Notes: generated by a model from the letters alone, not told the origin. A DNA stretch of 64,000 nucleotides from Smallanthus sonchifolius (GCA_023525975.1 CM042025.1:2495001-2559000); one strand, 5' to 3'; shown: positions 33,229 through 45,417, numbered from the stretch's first letter. A program made the numbers and translations.

Positions 33229-36089
33229 TGTCACACCCCCAAATTCCACTAACGGAGTTTTACCGTTTGGAAGGTGACAAACCAGGATCTCAGACATCAG
33301 TTATTTCAAACGACACTATATGGGACTCAAAATGTCATATTATATAAGATCAGAGTAAATGTGCGAAAGCGTTTAAACAAAAGTAAATGCGCAAAACAAC
33401 GCGCCCAAATTTAAGTAATAACAGAACATAAATAGTGCTTGATAGAATGACATGTGATGATAAAAGCCAAATGACACCATGCATGTCCTAACGTGATCCT
33501 GCATATCGACCTGAGAAAACATGTAAGAAAACGAGTCAAAACTAGGTTGGTGAGTTCACAGGTTTCAATCATTTGAAATAAAGCATTTGTCAGATTATGT
33601 TCATTCAATATGCATATCTATAGGTTGCATGCCTATGTTCATGTCTTACTAAAGCGCTCGCAATCGAAGCTGACAATGATGTTTGTTTGTTGCCTCCAGC
33701 CAGGTCTATCAACTCTGACTAATGTGTTAAGGTCAATATTACACCGTTCTACCTCCAATCGAGTTAGCGCGACTAACGCGGGTGGGGTTTGTCAAACGCA
33801 GTAGTACTACCAAAATTACTAATACCATATTAACGGTCTGATGTGTCTGAGCACTTTCATGATAGTGTGTTACACTTAGCCTCAACAGTGATATCATATA
33901 AATTACAGTAATCAAAATAGTTTGTGACATGTTTTCTCCCCCAAATAAAACAGTAAAAGGGGCCGTGAAACTCACCTGCGTCGCATAGAAGGTAGTATCA
34001 CACAAGTATGAGATTTAGAATCTCAAGTGTTAGCCTACACGCCTTACGTATGCCCTATAATTATAAACACATAAGTTAGGTACATATGGGATTTGTGACG
34101 ACGATACGGAAGATTAGAACGTTTTAAAACATTCTAAGGATTAACGGGTAGACGAACGTGTCTACGAGAATATAGGTTTCTTAATATAATAATTAAGATA
34201 GATGCGTTACGTGTCGAACGTCTCTAATACGAATAAAAATAAATTCGTGCGTTTGTATCATTTAATAATGATCTAAGAAAATAATATAACACATATATTA
34301 TTTTTGAACTCGTAAGAAATATACGATAATCATTTACGTGACAAAATAATAAATATATTATTTTTATTCGAGATAATAAACGTGAGTAAATAATATAAAC
34401 AATTATATTATTAATTAGTTTGAAACGTTACACGAGGTAAATAAACGAGGCGAAAATAATATAATAACATATTATTTTTAATAATAGGAGTCGTGGTTTG
34501 AAAATAATACACATATATTATTTTTAAAAGTGGAAATAATATTAGTTATAAGTTATAAAACCAAACCCGAGCCTACAGGTTGTTTCCGGAGCTAAAACAT
34601 ATTAATGTATTATTATAATAATATAAGGTTTGATTTTTAATAATTAAATACAATTAAAAAGTCTCAAAAGAAGAAATGCAGGAGATCGGTTTGGAACCCG
34701 GGTCTCCTGCGCACAAGCCCAACGATTTAGCCACTACGCCCGCTAGGGTCATCGCACTCAAACCCGGTTCAATATGGTTTTATTCAATAACTCCCGTGAG
34801 TCCCCCTTCCCGAATACATGCATGATCGATCCTAGCCCAAAACTATCGATTTCGATAATGATCGATCAAAACAGCAAAGAGGTTTTGTTGATTGGGTGAT
34901 TGCGAATCTGGGGTGGGTTTTAATTGTACAATGATCGAGTTTTCAACCATTTTATTACGAAAATAAGGGTTGAAAACCCAGGATATCAACATAGGATCAA
35001 TCTGATCAAAATCGATATTAAAATTTGTTGAAAACATAGGGCTTTTATAGATTTAGACCTTGCGAAACTATCCTTGTGGTTTAATTGGATTGAGGTTAAG
35101 CCTAAGATCAAAACCCCCAAATTAAAATATGAACAAACCCTAGATACTGGATCGTGTTCAATCCGATGTTAAGTGCTTGAATTAGAATGGGGCTTTCGAT
35201 GAGTGGATGTTTGCAAACCTGACCATGACCTTTAGATGAATTTTGATCGTGTTCAGTTTGGGGTTCGATTAAACCCGAATGGTTATAAACCCTAGAATTC
35301 GTTCTTGATCGAATCCGTGTTATAAGCCCCAATTTTCATAGGGCTTATGATCTACGCATGAAAACGAAACTAAGGATGTAAGATTTTACCAGAATCGGAT
35401 TCGAATTGGTGGTTCTCGACTAGAACAGGTGTCGAAAACAACTGGGTTGGTCTCCGGTGACTTCGGCCACTCCGATCGATCTGATGTGTGCAAAAGTTCC
35501 TGGGGGCTTCGTGCAGGATGCGCATGGTGTTCAATTGAGAGAGTGATAAACGAATTCGTTGAATTTGATTGATAAGGGACAAAGGTGTCGACAGTTATGA
35601 CATTCATGTCCATAATTGGGCTTGAATCGTAGTAAAGCCAATGATTAAAGGTTTAATGATGAACGTTAATGGCTTGAACGTGTGTAACCGTAACAATTTC
35701 AAACAGAAATCGGTTATAGTCTGCGATTTGGGCTCAAGAACATTCGGGTTGACTTCCAAAACTCAACAGAAATTGAAATTGCTTTAATCACAGAATTAGC
35801 CCCTCTAGTTTTATGCTTTAGAGTTTGGAACTTGGCAGAAATGACCCTTGTGGTTTGGATTGAGTTAGAACATCGATAGTTGACTTTCTAAATTCAACAG
35901 AAATACAATTCTTCGATTTTGACTTTCAAAGTCAATTAGGATTAGGTTTTGAGTAAATACACAACTAGTCCTTGTAGTTTTGTGTTTGAATATTGACAGA
36001 AACAGCCCCTAGGTTTGAGATAAGTAAACTAGATTAGGATTTAACTGGGTTATAATAACGGAGTTAACCTGGAAATTTGGATTGTCACA
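33229..36089. mobile_element. Solo LTR, 2861 bp, in antisense-gene copy 1
   Basis: The element starts TGTCACACCCCCAAATTCC and ends TTTGGATTGTCACA. The flanks are ACCAT at 33224-33228 and ACCAT at 36090-36094. At the corresponding place in copy 2 (around 45360) the sequence runs straight through GACCATTTTCCC, so the insertion is specific to copy 1. No retroviral-type genes are inside; near 34680-34745 the minus strand has a tRNA-like head (GGCTAAATCG ... CCCGGGTTCCAAACC). Confidence 0.88.
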
Positions 36090-37237
36090 ACCATTTTCCC
36101 TACGAGCTGGGTCATGGAGACGATATTCCTCCTTTATCCGAGGAAGACCTAGCTGCCCCTTTCTCTCCCAATTGGTCATTGGCTACCGGCACTGTGTTTG
36201 ACTCAGCGGAGGTTAGCCATTACTTCTTTGAGCATGTCCTCCCTTATGGGGAGAGGGTCTTTAATAGGGGTATCACCACCTCTCGGCTTAGTCGGGAGCA
36301 TAGCTTTTTCATGGCTAACCAGTTATCCCGTACGATAGAGATGCATCATAGGATGCTTTATTTTGAAAGTCGATACCATGCCCTTTTATCCCGACACAAT
36401 GATTTTGGTGTTTACCTGGAGAAGGTTATGGTTGAGAAACATACCCTTCTGAAGGAACTGGAGGAAAAGGGCCGGAAACTCCAAAGGGCTGAGTCAGAAT
36501 TAGAGGGAACCAAGGTTGAGCTCCAGAAGGTGGACTCTATTAAGCAGGGCTCTAAGCTGCAGGATGCCGAGATTGCCCGTCTCTAGGGAGAGATTTTCGG
36601 CCTATCCAAGTAGGTGGCGGATAAGGAGGCGGAGTGTGTCAAGATGTCCTCCGAAATGAATATTCTGCAGGTGGACTTGGACCATGTCCGTGGTGAAGTC
36701 CGATCTTTGGAGGTGATTTTCCTTTGTTCTTTGCTTTCTTGTATATTTCCTTGTTTCCTTTAGGTTTTATTTCCCGCTTATGTTGTACCTTTTGCAGGAG
36801 AGTGAGAGAGGGTTAAAGACCCAGTTGGCTCGTCTGGATGAAGACAAGCAGCACCTGGATACCTTACTGGCTGATAAGGAAGATGCTTGGTCTTTGGAGA
36901 AGAGCGCTCTGGTGGCAGAAAGAGATGAGCTGAAGGCGGTCCTGGCTACTGTGTCGGCCCAGAAAGAAACTTTGGTTCTAGAGAACCATCGTTTGTCCTT
37001 TGAGCGTGACTGGCTTATCGGTACCAGTTTCCGGCTTTTTTATGAGCGTCTTAGGGGTAGCCGGGAATGGATTTTATTGGTGGGCGCTATGAATAAGGCT
37101 GCCAAGGCCGTAGGTTTTCAGGAAGGGTTGGCGGCAGGGTATGCAGGGCGTGAGGCACAGATTCCGTTAGAGTCCATGGAGGGTTATGATCCGGACGCCT
37201 TTCAAAGGCTCCGTGATAGCACTACAATTTTGCAAAC

Positions 37238-37355
37238 CCTTGAATTTTCAAGATTTCTACTTTTTTTTAACCTTGATCTATAGGTTATTTACACTTATAG
37301 TCCTTGTGGTTTGTACCTTAGCCAAATCTTAGACATTTTCGTGGCAAGTGTTACA
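37238..37355 (-). mobile_element. Truncated 3' LTR of the Tekay element
   Basis: Only 118 bases remain, corresponding to 33033-33150 and 45169-45286. The break falls at TTGAATTTTCAAG, where the sequence jumps into the antisense gene ('DSTTILQT'). Confidence 0.85.
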
Positions 37356-37370
37356 TCCTCCCAACTTGTT
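37356..37370 (-). other. Polypurine tract of the Tekay element
   Basis: The minus strand reads AACAAGTTGGGAGGA and then the LTR start TGTAACACTTG. Confidence 0.65.
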
Positions 37371-37392
37371 TTAATCTCATCCTCGAGATCTT

Positions 37393-40300
37393 TCGAACAA
37401 GTGAGAATATTTCTTTTTCATTTCAGACTCCAGTTCCCACGTGTACTCAGGTCCACGTCTGGAGTTCCATTTTACTTTCACGATCATCAATTTCTTTTTT
37501 TTTTCAATTTCTTTTCCTGCCTGTCCTCGATTTGCAGAGGTTGTTCCATGAATCTTAATTTTTCATCTACCTCTACATCTTGTAGGGGCATTACCAGAGA
37601 TTCATCTGCCAAACACTTGCGTAGATTTGACACATGGAATGCATCGTGTATCCCATTCATTTCTTCTGGTAATTCAAGTTGATAGGCCACATGCCCAACT
37701 CTTTTCAAGATCTTGAATGGTCCTACGAATCTAGGACTTAATTTTCCTTTCATCCCAAATCTTACAATGCCTTTCCATGGTGAAACTTTTAACAGAACGT
37801 TATCACCGACGTTGAATTCTAACGGCTTTCATCTCTTATCAGCATAACTCTTTTGACGATCGCGAGCCGCTTTCAATCTATCTTTTATTTGAGTAACTTT
37901 CTCCGTTGTGTCCAGGATTATTTCAGGTCCGAATAACTGATTTTCTCCTATTTCGGACAAACAGATTGGAGTTCGACATTTACGATCGTACAAGGTTTCA
38001 AAAGGAGCGGCCTGTATACTCATATGATAGCTATTATTGTAGGAGAATTCCATTAGTGGTAAGTGGTCATCCTGGCTTCCTCCAAGATCAATAACACAAG
38101 ACCTTAACATGTTTTGAAGAATTTGAATAGTTCTTTCACTCTGCCCGTCCGTTTGAGGATGGTAGGCAGTGCTAAGATTTAATTTTGTACCTAGAGCTTT
38201 TTGAAAACTTTGCCAGAATTGAGAAGTAAATCTACCATCTCTATCTGACACGATAGATAGTGGCACACCATGTAATGATACAATTTCATTAACGTATAAC
38301 TGTGCCAATTTATCCATGTTGAATGTTTCTTTCATGGGAAGAAAATGAGCAGATTTAGTAAGTCTATCAACAATAACCCAGATTGTATCATTCCCACGAC
38401 TGGTTCGGGGAAGTTTAGTAATGAAATCCATGGTTATCATCTCCCATTTCCAGACAGGAATTTCAAGTTGATGTAACAAGCCAGGCGGCTTTTGATGTTC
38501 AGCTTTAACTTGAGAACAGGTTAAACATTTTGCAACATAGATAGCGATATGTTTCTTCATTCCTATCCACCAATATGTGGCTTTTAGGTTTTTGTACATT
38601 TTATCGCTTCCAGGATGCATGGTGTATTTAGATTTGTGGGCTTCTTCAAGAATTTCTTCATGTACGTTTCCATAGATAGGAACCCAAATTCTTTTATTCA
38701 TTCTAAGAATTCCATCATTACCCTTGATCAATTGGTCGATCATTCCTCCCAATCCTTCCTTCTCAAGATTGGGTTCTTGCAAAGCAAGTTTATGAGATTC
38801 CTTAATACGAGTGATAAGATCGATTTGGAGATCGAGCCTTAAAGCATGAACTATTTTAGGTTTCTCATGTTCTTTTCTACTTAAGGCATCAGCTACAACA
38901 TTAGATTTTCCTTCATGATAACAAATTTCGCAATCGTAATCATTTAGGACTTCCATCCAACGTCTTTGCCTCATATTTAGTTCTTAATGACTGAATATGT
39001 ACTTTAGGCTTTTATGATCAGTGAATACAGTGAATTTGACTCCATAAAGATAGTGCCTCCATAATTTCAATGCGAAGATTATGGCGCCTAATTCTAAATC
39101 ATGAGTTGTATAATTCTTTTCATGAGTTTTTAATTGTCGAGAAGAATAAGCAATAACTTTGCTTCCTTACCTTAACACACAACCAAAGCCGATGTGTGAA
39201 GCATCAAAGTATACTGAAAAGCCTTCATTTCCATCTAGCAAGGCCAGTATGGGTGCTTGTCTCAGTTTCTGTTTCAGCGTTTCAAAAGCTTCAGATTGTT
39301 TAGGACCCCATTCATACTTAACTGATTTACGAGTCAGAGAAGTTAATGGTACAGCAATTCGGGAGAAATCTTTGATAAATCTTCGATAGTAACCAGCCAA
39401 ACCGAGGAAACTACGGATTTTTGTTGGAGTTTTCGGGATTTCCCATTTGGATATAGCCTCAATTTTAATCGGGTCAACTTGGATACCATTAGCGTTAATG
39501 ATATGTCCAAGGAACTGAACTTTTGATAACCAAAATTCGTATTTTAAGAATTTAGCATAAAGCTTTTCGTTTCTCAAGAGTTCAAGCAAGATTTTTAAAT
39601 GATTAGTATGATCTTCCTTACTCTTGGAGTAGATAAGAATATCGTCAATAAATACGATAATGAATTTGCCCAAGTAAGGTTTGCAAACTCGATTCATCAT
39701 ATCCATGAAAGCTGCTGGTGCATTAGTAAGTCCAAACGGCATTACCGTGAACTCATAATGACCATACCATGTTCTGAAGACGGTTTTAGGAATATCTTCT
39801 TCCTGGACTTTCAATTGATGATAGCCAAAGATCAATTTTTGAAAAGCATCGAGCTCCCTGGAGTTGATCAAAGAGATCATCGATTCTGGGGAGTGGATAA
39901 CGGTTCTTAATCGTGACTTTATTCAGTTCATGATAGTCGATACACATGCGCATCGGGTCGTCTTTCTTTTCAACGAACAAGACCGGAGCTCCCCAAGGCG
40001 ACGAGCTTGGTCTTATGAATCCTTTTTCAAGCAATTCATCCAACTGTTTCTTTAATTCTGCCATCTCCGTTAGAGCTAATCTGTACGAGGCTTTGGCAAT
40101 TGGTGCCGTACCAGGTACTAGATTAATTCTGAATTCCACTTCTCTTTCAGGTGGAATTCCAGGCAGTTCTTCGAGAAAAACATCAGGAAACTCAGCTACA
40201 ACCGGCATATCTTCGATCCTCTTTCTAGTGTTGGTGGTTACAGATACGAGGTATGCTAAGCATCCTTTTCGTAAATACTTTGTGGCTTTTAACATAGAAA

Positions 40301-40886
40301 TTATTCCAACAGAGTTGGATAATTTATCACCATTAATCGTAAGAATATTGCCTTTTGGCGAACGAACTTCTATAACTTTCTTATCACATAGGATACGGGC
40401 TTGGTTAGAGGCTAACCAATCAATTCCTAGAACAATGTCAAAACTTACCAAAGTCATTGGCAACAGTTGTGCAGGAATAACATGTCCTGATAGTGTGATA
40501 TTGCAATCGTCTAAGATTTCAGAGATTTGGACTAGGTCACCGTTGGCAGTCTCTACCATGTATTTCTTGTCTAATTTAGCTAAAGTTTTATTTAGTAGTC
40601 TACAGAATCTATGATCTATAAAACTTTGGTTTGCACCAGAGTCAAACAAAACTCGAGCGTAAATATCATTGACAAGAAATGTACCCGTAATGACATCGGG
40701 CATACCTGCTGCTTCATGAGTATGGAGAATGAATGCTCGCGCATTCTTCTTTACTCCATCTGCAGGTTTTGGACCAGTCCCATCAGGTTTCTTGGGGCAA
40801 TTGATTTTGTTGTGGCCGGTTTCACCACACTCAAAACAAGTGATTTGCTTCTTATTGAAACAATTCTCTGTTTTGTGACCGGACAT
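37393..40886 (-). pseudogene. Tekay pol: protease, RT, RNase H, integrase, chromodomain
   Basis: Zinc knuckle CFECGETGHNKINC is followed by the protease active site in 'VLFDSGANQSFID'. Reverse transcriptase starts in this frame, shifts near 39850, and continues with 'MPFGLTNAPAAF' and the active site FIDD (VFIDDILIYS). RNase H is broken by a stop at 39165 and another near 38984. Integrase (38974-37829) has the zinc-binding H...H...CLTC arrangement, 'MDFITKLP', 'SDRDGRF' and 'HPQTDGQSERT', holding the D, D and E of the catalytic triad. After a stop the C-terminal part gives 'GPFKILKRVGHVAYQLELP' and, past a slip in a poly-A run near 37500, 'IVKVKWNSRRGPEYTWE', a chromodomain. This would copy the element RNA and insert it into chromatin; this copy cannot do so unaided. 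Confidence 0.85.
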
Positions 40887-40889
40887 CTT

Positions 40890-41951
40890 GCAAAAGCTGC
40901 AGAAAAGTCCAGTACGACATTGTCCTAAGTGCCTTTTTCTTCACTTGGGACATTCTGAAATGGAAGAGTTGTTGTTTCAGGGAGTAAAATTGGATTTCTT
41001 TGATCCGCTTGGGACTTGCCTAAATTCCTTCTTCTTCTTTCCCTTCCTCCTGGTTTCTAATCAAACTGCTGGTTAGTGATGCTCCTAGATCCATAGCATC
41101 ATCAATATTTTCACAATTACTTTGACTTTCTCCAATCAAACCCCAAACATAACGCTTTATCAGGTTTGATTCAGGAGTAGCAAGATGTGGAACTATTCTG
41201 GCATATTCAAGAAGTTTGGTGGAATACTCCTGATGATTTGTTCCTATCATCTTAAGATTCAAGAATTTTCCTTCTATCTGTTCCCTCTCATTTGGGGGAA
41301 CGTACTTCTTTTCTACTCGGGTTTTGAAAGCACTACAGCCTATTGCATAGGCTGCTTCTCTTCCTTTAGCAGCAACAATATTGTTCCACCATTCTAATGC
41401 TTGATCTTTGAATAAGTTCGAGGCATAAAGAACCTTGTCTTTTTCAGCACATTTGTTGATAGCTAGTAGGGATTCAGTCTTTTCTATCCACCTCAATGTA
41501 GCAATTCCTCCTTCTCTTCCAGAGAAGTTATATGGCTTGCAGTCTTGAAACATCTTGTATGTACAACCAACTACTTTTCTCTTCTTTTCTATATGAGCAT
41601 AGTTATTACCATACTCTCATCTTCAGAAGAGTTATGGTAATATTTTTCTTTCCTAGTCTTCTCAGTCTTATGAGTTGCGGAACTTTCGGGTTTCAGAGTA
41701 ATTGGTTAGGACTGAGTTATAGTTCGGGTAGGTTGAGAATGGATAGATTTTAGATTTGATGGTTGTGTAGACAGCTTATCGGCTTGTCTCTTTTCCAACT
41801 CAGTAAAGATCATTGGAAGCGAGTCCTTGATCCCTCCCGTGATCATTTTCTGGAGATCCTTACGAGAATTAGGATTTTCAGCAGCGTTTTCAATCGATAT
41901 TTGTTTCCTTTTTCCTCTCGTGTTTTGAGAAGTTCCGGTATTTTTCGACAT
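40890..41951 (-). pseudogene. Tekay gag
   Basis: The frame starts at ATG 41951 ('MSKNTGTSQN'), directly after a splice-acceptor-like TTTTATAG. It stops at 41706 and is picked up again at 41553 with the capsid domain: 'YNFSGREGGIATLRWIEKTE', 'ALEWWNN' and 'EYSTKLLEYARIVPHL'. A first zinc knuckle of the C-x2-C-x4-H-x4-C type (CSFCKMSGHKTENC) lies just before the pol frame, close to 40880. The stop and one frame change make it non-functional. Gag would form the particle that packages element RNA. Confidence 0.75.
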
Positions 41952-42042
41952 TCTATAAAAGAAATAGGATTGGAATCAAAACAAAACCTTTTTATTGAGA
42001 ATAATATTTTATAGAAGATGATAAATATAGAAATTATTGTTC

Positions 42043-42535
42043 TTAAAAATTTCTAAAATTCTTTTTCTTAAGAGCTTTTATTAACAAAGCATTCCGAGTT
42101 TCAACTTCAGCTTTCTCTCGTTCAAATTCAGCTATTCTGTTCAGCAACATTCGTTCCCTTTCACTTTTCGATGCATTCTCATTTATATGAGGAGCAGGGA
42201 TGGGAATCGTCTCATAGTATGGAATATAAGGTATATTAGAGTCAGCACGCTCTTTTTTTTTCAGGAATATTTTCATAAGGTATATCGGCATATCCCTCAT
42301 GAAAATTTTGGGAATATATTGGAGTGACGTTATAACTTCCAGCGATAGGAGCAGAATGAAAACTTATAGAAGGATTATAGGGAACACTAGGGTTTCCTAT
42401 TTCTCTGAGGCTTCTAAAAGTTGAACTTTCAGTTTCCTAATTATTTTCTATAGTTGTTTCATTGGTTTTTCGTTCATGATAACTAGCTGGAGCAAATTTA
42501 CGAATAAAGCTAGGACTCTTGCCTTTTTCGACCAT
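42043..42535 (-). pseudogene. Pre-gag reading frame 2 of the Tekay element
   Basis: The frame begins 'MVEKGKSPSFIRKF' at 42535, immediately after TTTTTCAG. It is interrupted by a TAG after 32 codons and by a frame change in a poly-A run (near 42255), and ends 'ERERMLLNRIAEFEREKAEV', a charged coiled-coil, then 'RNF' and stop at 42043. It has no similarity I recognise. Its place between the leader and gag is unusual for this lineage. Confidence 0.5.
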
Positions 42536-42602
42536 TCTGAAAAATAAACAAAACGATATTTTATTATTATAGAAATATATTACAAAATATAATAAAACGA
42601 TT

Positions 42603-43340
42603 CTAATCTTTCATAAGCTCTTTTCCAAGAGTCATCAAGTCCTCTCCATATTCGTATACTTGTTGCCCATAAAATTTGGTTCTTGCTTTATCTCTTGTCT
42701 TCTTTCTTGTTACTTCGTCTGTTTGGCGCAACGAACGGTCTAAACATTCAATAGGAGAAGAGGGCATACTTTCTGCATAACCATATTTAGGAGGGGGCTT
42801 ACGAAGTCCCATCAAAATTTCATTATAAACATTTTGGTATTCCGGAGGAGCATGGAAATACTCTTTGAAAGGGCCATCATATGGAGGTTCAGGAAACATA
42901 TAGGGGTCATATAAAATAGGAGTTTCAGAATTATAAGATTGATAGTCGGAACTATTTGAAATAGGATTACTGAACGGATAGTCTTCTGGGTTTTCAGAAA
43001 CATGTTCATTTTGGTGGAATTCCTTAGATGGATCATCTTCTGTTGAATTATTCTGCTGGATATAACTTGATTCAGCTTCATTGTTTCCTTGCAGTTGTTG
43101 GTTATTTGTATTCCAGTTGATGAAGTTAGAACCAGCCTCCATACATTGGCTAGAAGAGTTATAAGATTGAGGGTGGTATTCGGGAGAGTTGTTATTAGGG
43201 AGAATAGCAAATGGGTCATCGTTATAGTAGGGTGAAGAGATAGGGTTCATTCGAGATCCTAAAGGATGATACTCAGGTGACTCTTGTTTAATCGGACGAT
43301 TGAGGTCATAATAAACAGGTATAGAATTATCTCCAGACAT
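42603..43340 (-). CDS. Pre-gag reading frame 1 of the Tekay element (uncharacterised)
   Basis: An uninterrupted frame of 245 codons starts at ATG 43340 ('MSGDNSIPVYYDLNRPIKQE'), immediately after AAGATTGCAG. It is rich in Asn, Ser, Tyr, Pro and Glu, with repeated 'EYHP' words, so it is probably disordered; a more ordered C-terminal part has 'EYQNVYNEILMGLRKPPPKYG'. I do not recognise the family. It lies between the primer-binding site and gag on the element's coding strand, so it would be the first protein on the genomic RNA. Its intactness, while gag and pol are broken, may be chance or selection. Confidence 0.55.
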   Translation of the reverse strand: MSGDNSIPVYYDLNRPIKQESPEYHPLGSRMNPISSPYYNDDPFAILPNNNSPEYHPQSYNSSSQCMEAGSNFINWNTNNQQLQGNNEAESSYIQQNNSTEDDPSKEFHQNEHVSENPEDYPFSNPISNSSDYQSYNSETPILYDPYMFPEPPYDGPFKEYFHAPPEYQNVYNEILMGLRKPPPKYGYAESMPSSPIECLDRSLRQTDEVTRKKTRDKARTKFYGQQVYEYGEDLMTLGKELMKD

Positions 43341-43655
43341 CTGCAATCTTAAAATATTAGTACTTATCTTATTTTGGTCAAGACTTAGATACTAAAGCCA
43401 GTATCCTTAACTTAACTAAAGCTCTACAAGGATGATTATCTTTCCAAAGTAGTACCTCTAACAGATATGTTCCCAGGTAAGAGCGACGGGTCTAGGAGAG
43501 ATTTATACACCGCTCTTTCTTTAGACAGAACACTTTCGTTTGTCAGATAACTACATTCCGGTCAGAAGATTACCTTGTTTTCTTATCTTGATTTTAAAAT
43601 ATTAATGGTTGAAGCCTAGATACTAGATCCAAGTATCTAATTTGCTAAAACCTGT

Positions 43656-43669
43656 GGCTCTGATACTAA
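43656..43669 (-). other. Primer-binding site of the Tekay element
   Basis: The minus strand reads TTAGTATCAGAGCC four bases after the 5' LTR end. It matches the usual TGGTATCAGAGCC complement of initiator methionine tRNA except at its first bases. Confidence 0.7.
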
Positions 43670-43672
43670 CCT

Positions 43673-45286
43673 TGTCACACCCCGCCCCAGGCACCCCCTG
43701 GACGTGTGCGAGCCCGATTGGTATCACATTGAACTTTGATTTCAGAGTTTTCATAAATACAGTAGAAGTCTTTTTCAAAAGAATCGTTTCAATATTCTTT
43801 CAACCTCAAGGGTTGTATTTGTAAATATCAAAACTTAGTTGGAAGACAAAAGTTTTATATTTACTTTATAAACATAGGAATTTAAATACCCTTTTCATTT
43901 TGATTACAAAACAATGTTTGAAATCAAATACATTTACAGCCACCGGAAATAGTACTACCCAAGGTTGATCAATCCCCTGGTCCTATCTCCTTTTTTCTTT
44001 TCTTTAGGATTTTCTATACACGAGGCCTGAGAATCCAACGTGCAAGTTTATCCTTATCATAGGTCAGATCTGATGTCTGCCTCTCACATTTTCTTTTCTT
44101 TGGTCAGATCTGATGTCTGCCCATACCCCGTTCTTATTTCAGTTTATTCATTTCCTGAAAATATTTTGAAAATAAAACGTCAGCGCGAACGCCGGTGAAT
44201 ACATTTATCTTGACATTAAAATTATTTGGCACAAACAAGTATTAATTTCATAATCACAACTTTATGTTCAATCCACACATTCAGCAGGCTCGTCCTGTTC
44301 AATCGCACCACAGTATACACTGGCGTCATGCTTATAACAATGGACATGTTTGCCTCCGAAGTTGTTATAAGACAAGCACCAGCCGCAATCCGAGAATTTC
44401 ACCCGAGACCCGTGTATCCCTTGCAAGTTTTACGCATACCTATGGCCTGAATGCTTTGTTCGTAGAAGAACGTTGAGCATTATTCCCTTAACCTTTATTT
44501 GACCATTTTCGTAAATAAAATGTTTGACACAAGTTTTCAAAGAGATAAAGTATTCACCTTGGTTTATAGGAATGAGCCTCTAAGTCGAAAGCTTATAGAC
44601 TATCTTCTTAACTTGGTTTCACTAGCGTTTCAGCACCTCTACTAGTGTTTCTTCTTAAACCGGGCACTACAACGAGTGGGAACCGAACCGGGAGCGTTGG
44701 GAGTGAGCTTGATGGTCTCTGGAACAAGAAATGGAAGTGAAGATTGATGTTGGTGTGAAGAATGGAAATGAACTCGACCATCTATTTATAGGGCAAAACC
44801 TGAGCCCGTGACGGACCGTTACGGTTGGTGACGGTCCGTCACCAGATTAGGGTTCGTGAGTCATCAGACACGTGTCGCCCTCTGGTCAATTTGGGTCGTG
44901 ACGGACCGTTACCTGGTGTGACGGTCCGTTACGGAGTTGATACGTGGCGCACCAGGGTGAATCTGGGGCCGTGACGGACCGTTATCAGTGGTGACGGTCC
45001 ATTATAGGGTTTCCACGCGTCAGAAGTCAATCCTTAGTCACCGGACAAGTGGCGCTTCATTAGGGTTTGCGTGCCCAGCCTGTTACGGTCCGTGACCGTC
45101 CGTGACGGTCCGTTACCGGCCGTGACGGTCCGTAACCGTCCGTTACCGTCCGTGACGGTCTGTTACCGTTGAATTTTCAAGATTTCTACTTTTTTTTTTA
45201 ACCTTGATCTATAGTTTTTTTACACTTATAGTCCTTGTGGTTTGTACCTTAGCCAAATCTTGGACATTTTCGTGACAGGTGTTACA
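43673..45286 (-). mobile_element. 5' LTR of the Tekay element
   Basis: The LTR is 1,614 bp; on the plus strand it starts TGTCACACCCCGCC and ends GACAGGTGTTACA. It matches the solo LTR at 31697-33150 but carries two small extra segments (about 43770-43795 and 44080-44115) and a longer TGACGGTCCGT array at its far end. The TATA box is at 44783-44790 on the minus strand. Confidence 0.88.
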
Positions 45287-45417
45287 ACTGTTAGAGACAT
45301 CTATCCCACCTCCCATCATACTCCTGGGGGTGAGGCTTCCATCTCCCGTCCTTTTGATGACCATTTTCCCTACGATCTGGGTCAAGGAGACGATATTCCT
45401 CCTTTATCCGAGGAAGA

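Larger units (their letters stand above)
30546..37238 (+). pseudogene. Antisense 'gypsy-type transposase' gene, copy 1 (interrupted)
   Basis: The frame starts at ATG 30546 ('MGDHHNLGATSSVLSLREL') and contains the domain databases name 'putative gypsy type transposon' (PF04195-like), with 'FEVACRACDGWPSVNLFRVF' and 'LKNWKDNFFYVSS'. TAG near 30666 and TGA near 30791 break it. After an intron-like gap a serine/proline-rich part (to 31696) resumes at 33151-33228 and 36090-36712; the exon from 36798 is separated by an 85-bp GT...AG intron. The last parts are coiled-coil ('LEEKGRKLQRAESELEGTK'; 'LAERDEL'-like heptads) and end at 37238, joined to an LTR remnant. Two solo LTRs split it. Despite the family name, no transposase activity is established. 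Confidence 0.7.
37238..45286 (-). mobile_element. Tekay/Del-type chromovirus (Ty3/gypsy)
   Basis: Minus-strand order: 5' LTR 43673-45286, primer-binding site 43656-43669, leader, two pre-gag reading frames, gag, protease, reverse transcriptase, RNase H, integrase with a chromodomain-like end, polypurine tract, and only the first 118 bases of the 3' LTR (37238-37355). The integrase ending 'VKVKWNSRRGPEYTWE' is the chromodomain signature of the Tekay/Del lineage. The right flank (ACTGTTAGAGACATC) corresponds to the right flank of the solo LTR at 33151 (CCTGTTAGAGACATC). Frameshifts and stops make it non-autonomous. Confidence 0.85.

Noticed and set aside
34680..34745. A genuine tRNA gene on the minus strand
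   Set aside because: A- and B-box words are present, but the acceptor and anticodon stems do not pair convincingly and the piece lies inside an LTR.
39946..40614. 222-codon plus-strand frame
   Set aside because: Antisense shadow of the Tekay protease and reverse transcriptase.
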